A stretch of 64,000 nucleotides of DNA from an uncultured Flavobacteriaceae bacterium (GTDB taxonomy: Bacteria; Bacteroidota; Bacteroidia; Flavobacteriales; Flavobacteriaceae), in contig CANNAN010000019.1 in NCBI GenBank assembly GCA_947502635.1, positions 1-64,000 on the forward strand, in the 5' to 3' direction. Below the pieces are notes generated by a model. The model worked only from the letters and a program-made list of their open reading frames with translations, had not been told where the DNA came from and ran no database searches. Position 1 is the stretch's first letter. The number at the start of each line of letters is the position of its first letter. Position numbers and translations under genes: made by a program. Of this stretch, positions 61,851-64,000 are shown one piece after another.

Positions 61851-62633
61851 ATGAATACAATTAGCAGTTTATTAGAAAAGATAGAAAAAGCTAAAGCTTT
61901 AGACTTTGGGACTATTTTTAGTGAGTCCATTGAATTATTTAAAAAGACGTGGCTTCAAGGGTTTTTGTTGCAGTTATTTACAATGATAATTATGATGCCC
62001 TTAATTATTGTTTTATACTTACCTATAATAGGTATGGCAATTGCGCAACAAGAAAGTGGGTATTCAGATCCTGAAGCGTTTGGTGCCTTTTTTGCGGGAA
62101 TGTCTCTGCTGTATGTTTTGTTTGTAATTGTTGGAATATTTGTTTTGGGAGCTGTTTCAGTAGCCTTAAATGCTGCCTTTTTTAGAATTATGAAAAAGCT
62201 AGATCATAATGAAGCGGTGGCAACATCCGATTTCTTTTACTTTATAAAAGGAAAATATTTAAGTAAAATATTTATATTGATGCTGGCTTCTTTCGGGATC
62301 GCTATTTTAGCCATTTTGATTTGTTACTTTCCTGTGTTTTATGTTATGATACCATTATCTTATTTTTCATTAATATATGCCTTTAATCCTGAGCTTAGTG
62401 TGGGTGAAATTGTAAAAGTTAGTTTTAAATTAGGGACCAAAAAATGGTTGATCACTTTTGGTTTAGTAATAGTGGCTTCCATGTTATCGCAAATTGTTGG
62501 TTTATTATTATGTGGAATAGGGATCCTGTTTACGGCTGCCTTCACGTATCATCCAATCTATCTAATATATAAAAATGTTATTGGTTTTAATGGAACTGAT
62601 GTTATTGATGAAATAGGATTGCTATCCGAATAA
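61851..62633 (+). CDS. Polytopic membrane protein, tandem paralogue 2
   Basis: 260 residues, clearly duplicated from the preceding gene: SSLLEKIEKAKALDFGTIFS at the start and YFSLIYAFNPELSVGEIVKV, FKLGTKKWLITFGL in the conserved loop. About six helices. It begins 11 bases after its paralogue and is followed by a terminator. The two may form a heteromer. Confidence 0.75.
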   Translation: MNTISSLLEKIEKAKALDFGTIFSESIELFKKTWLQGFLLQLFTMIIMMPLIIVLYLPIIGMAIAQQESGYSDPEAFGAFFAGMSLLYVLFVIVGIFVLGAVSVALNAAFFRIMKKLDHNEAVATSDFFYFIKGKYLSKIFILMLASFGIAILAILICYFPVFYVMIPLSYFSLIYAFNPELSVGEIVKVSFKLGTKKWLITFGLVIVASMLSQIVGLLLCGIGILFTAAFTYHPIYLIYKNVIGFNGTDVIDEIGLLSE

Positions 62634-62650
62634 AATTTAATTTCAATATT

Positions 62651-62700
62651 AAAACCTGCTTTTAAAACCTGCTTTTAAAACGTTAAAAGCAGGTTTTTTT
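62651..62700 (+). terminator. Terminator with a duplicated 5' arm
   Basis: AACCTGCTTTTAA (62667-62679) pairs with TTAAAAGCAGGTT (62683-62695) and is followed by T's. The sequence AAAACCTGCTTTT is present twice in tandem on the 5' side (62651 and 62665), so either copy can pair. Confidence 0.88.
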
Positions 62701-62755
62701 GTTTAAAAAATAAACAGATAATCTGTAAAATGCGGCAGATAAACTTTTTTTCATA

Positions 62756-62763
62756 TACATTTG
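62756..62763 (+). promoter_or_regulatory. Promoter -7 element for topA
   Basis: TACATTTG, an exact TAnnTTTG match, 19 bases before the topA start codon. A clear -33 TTG at the right distance is not seen. Confidence 0.4.
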
Positions 62764-62782
62764 TAGCTTCAAAAAATGAAGT

Positions 62783-64000
62783 ATGGCGAAGAATTTAGTG
62801 ATCGTAGAGTCACCTGCTAAGGCAAAAACCATTGAAAAATTTCTAGGAAAAGATTTTAAAGTAGAGTCTAGTTTCGGGCATATATCCGATTTACCTTCCA
62901 AAGAATTAGGGGTTGATGTAGACGGTGATTTTAAACCAAAATATGAAGTTTCAAAAGACAAAAAAGCAGTTGTTAAAAAACTAAAAGATTTGGCTAAAAA
63001 AGCTGATATGGTTTGGTTAGCAAGTGATGAGGATCGAGAAGGAGAGGCAATTGCATGGCATTTAGCAGAAACTTTAAAACTGGATAAAGAAAAGACGAAA
63101 CGTATCGTTTTTCATGAAATAACAAAGTCGGCTATTCAAAAGGCGATAGAAAATCCGAGAGGCATTGATTACGATTTAGTTGATGCACAGCAGGCACGTC
63201 GTGTATTAGATAGAATAGTTGGTTATGAGCTTTCTCCAGTACTTTGGCGAAAAGTAAAAGGAGGACTATCTGCTGGTAGAGTACAATCTGTTTCTGTAAG
63301 ATTAATTGTTGAAAAAGAAAGACAAATTCAGGGATTTGCGCCAGTAGCCTCATACCGAGTTGATGCGGAATTTTCAAATGAAGATGGTCAAACATTCAAA
63401 GCAAAGCTTCCAAAGAATTTTTCAACAAAAGAAGAAGCTCAGAAATTTTTAGAACAAAATGCGACAGCAGATTTTAAAGTTTCAGACTTACAGAAGAAAC
63501 CAGCAAAAAAATCGCCTGCAGCACCATTTACAACATCAACACTTCAACAAGAGGCATCGCGTAAGCTATATTTTTCAGTAAGTAAAACCATGACAATGGC
63601 ACAGCGCCTTTATGAAGCAGGTTTAATTACTTATATGAGAACAGATAGTGTGAATTTATCTGATGAGGCTCGAAAAGGAGCAGAGGCAGAGATTGAGAGT
63701 GCTTATGGTTCAAAATATAGTAAACCAAGAAATTATAAAGGCAAAGCTAAAGGAGCTCAAGAAGCGCATGAGGCTATCCGTCCAACAGATTTTTCAAGAC
63801 ACTCTGTTGATATAGATTACGATCAAGCACGTTTGTATGATTTAATTTGGAAACGTGCCATCGCATCACAAATGAGTGAAGCAGAATTAGAGCGTACTAA
63901 TGTAAAAGTTAGTGCATCTACACATAATGAAGCTTTTACTGCAAATGGAGAAGTAATCACATTTGATGGGTTTTTAAAAGTGTATTTAGAAGGTACAGAT
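62783..64000 (+). CDS. topA: DNA topoisomerase I, N-terminal half (continues past the window)
   Basis: 406 codons, open to the window end. Type IA topoisomerase that relaxes negative supercoils. The TOPRIM domain is complete: NLVIVESPAKAKTIEKFLG with the catalytic Glu and the acidic triad in ASDEDREGEAIAWHLAE. The active-site Tyr is in AGLITYMRTDSVNLS (about residue 289). The C-terminal part and any zinc ribbons lie outside the window. Confidence 0.95.
   Translation, partial: MAKNLVIVESPAKAKTIEKFLGKDFKVESSFGHISDLPSKELGVDVDGDFKPKYEVSKDKKAVVKKLKDLAKKADMVWLASDEDREGEAIAWHLAETLKLDKEKTKRIVFHEITKSAIQKAIENPRGIDYDLVDAQQARRVLDRIVGYELSPVLWRKVKGGLSAGRVQSVSVRLIVEKERQIQGFAPVASYRVDAEFSNEDGQTFKAKLPKNFSTKEEAQKFLEQNATADFKVSDLQKKPAKKSPAAPFTTSTLQQEASRKLYFSVSKTMTMAQRLYEAGLITYMRTDSVNLSDEARKGAEAEIESAYGSKYSKPRNYKGKAKGAQEAHEAIRPTDFSRHSVDIDYDQARLYDLIWKRAIASQMSEAELERTNVKVSASTHNEAFTANGEVITFDGFLKVYLEGTD

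Noticed and set aside
62683-63395. Minus-strand frames across the start of topA (62683-62961, 63132-63395)
   Set aside because: They are antisense to the clearly recognised topoisomerase reading frame.

Overview
The window looks like a chromosomal segment of a marine-type member of the Flavobacteriaceae (phylum Bacteroidota). The evidence is the AT-rich sequence, weak Shine-Dalgarno signals, several TAnnTTTG -7 promoter elements, the gliding genes gldB and gldC, a type IX secretion sorting domain (protein at 46429-48432), the Bacteroidota exosortase variant XrtF, a TssD-type Hcp protein of the Bacteroidota type VI secretion system, many short DDD/SDD lipoproteins, and the gene orders dnaG-regulator-nadE-gldB-gldC and miaB-sigma54 regulator-lptE-secG-groS-groL. 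I saw no rRNA, tRNA or CRISPR array.

Layout. 1-3827: accessory island. An IS3-family end (1-75) and an IS1182-like remnant (from 3150) bracket two small gene pairs. All four genes lie on the minus strand and each pair is followed by a palindromic element of about 130 bp (copies at 85, 1261 and 3024). 3828-10079: one long minus-strand run with a Crp/Fnr regulator at its head, followed by small redox, electrophile and membrane proteins (atypical SDR, ABM monooxygenase, pirin, TMEM175-like channel, VOC protein) and then an LRR lipoprotein, DUF1905 and DoxX proteins. 10152-12710: a small frameshifted gene, GNAT, rhodanese and NIPSNAP genes divergent from a LysR regulator. 12796-15499: a type VI secretion cargo module (extended TssD, DUF5675-like putative effector, exported putative immunity protein) plus a truncated second TssD.

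15862-31371 is mostly core. It holds dnaG, a NarL-type regulator whose phosphoacceptor Asp is Glu, nadE, gldB-gldC, an esterase lipoprotein, a lipoprotein peptide deformylase, the rod-shape operon mreB-mreC-mreD-mrdA-rodA, purH, a free-methionine sulfoxide reductase, and the XrtF exosortase pair. 31429-35387 is a metal module (HYC_CC_PP protein, HMA-membrane fusion, TonB receptor, periplasmic HMA protein).

36351-45972 is the most intriguing locus. An exported caspase/beta-propeller protein and two companion proteins face a divergent set consisting of a small lipoprotein, a TPR sensor kinase, a response regulator and a CsgG-TPR-SH3 protein. 46429-49959 holds a secreted beta-helix/ricin/T9SS protein, a lipoprotein and gene debris. 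49960-58339 is the groL/groS/secG/lptE/sigma54/miaB core block. 58517-62633 holds lipoproteins and two tandem membrane paralogues. topA begins at 62783 and runs off the window.

The best candidates for undescribed biology are the repeat-delimited cassette array (1-3150), the TssD cargo module with its orphan duplicate (12796-15553), and the caspase/two-component/CsgG locus (36351-45972). All functions are inferred from sequence reading alone; no database search was possible.
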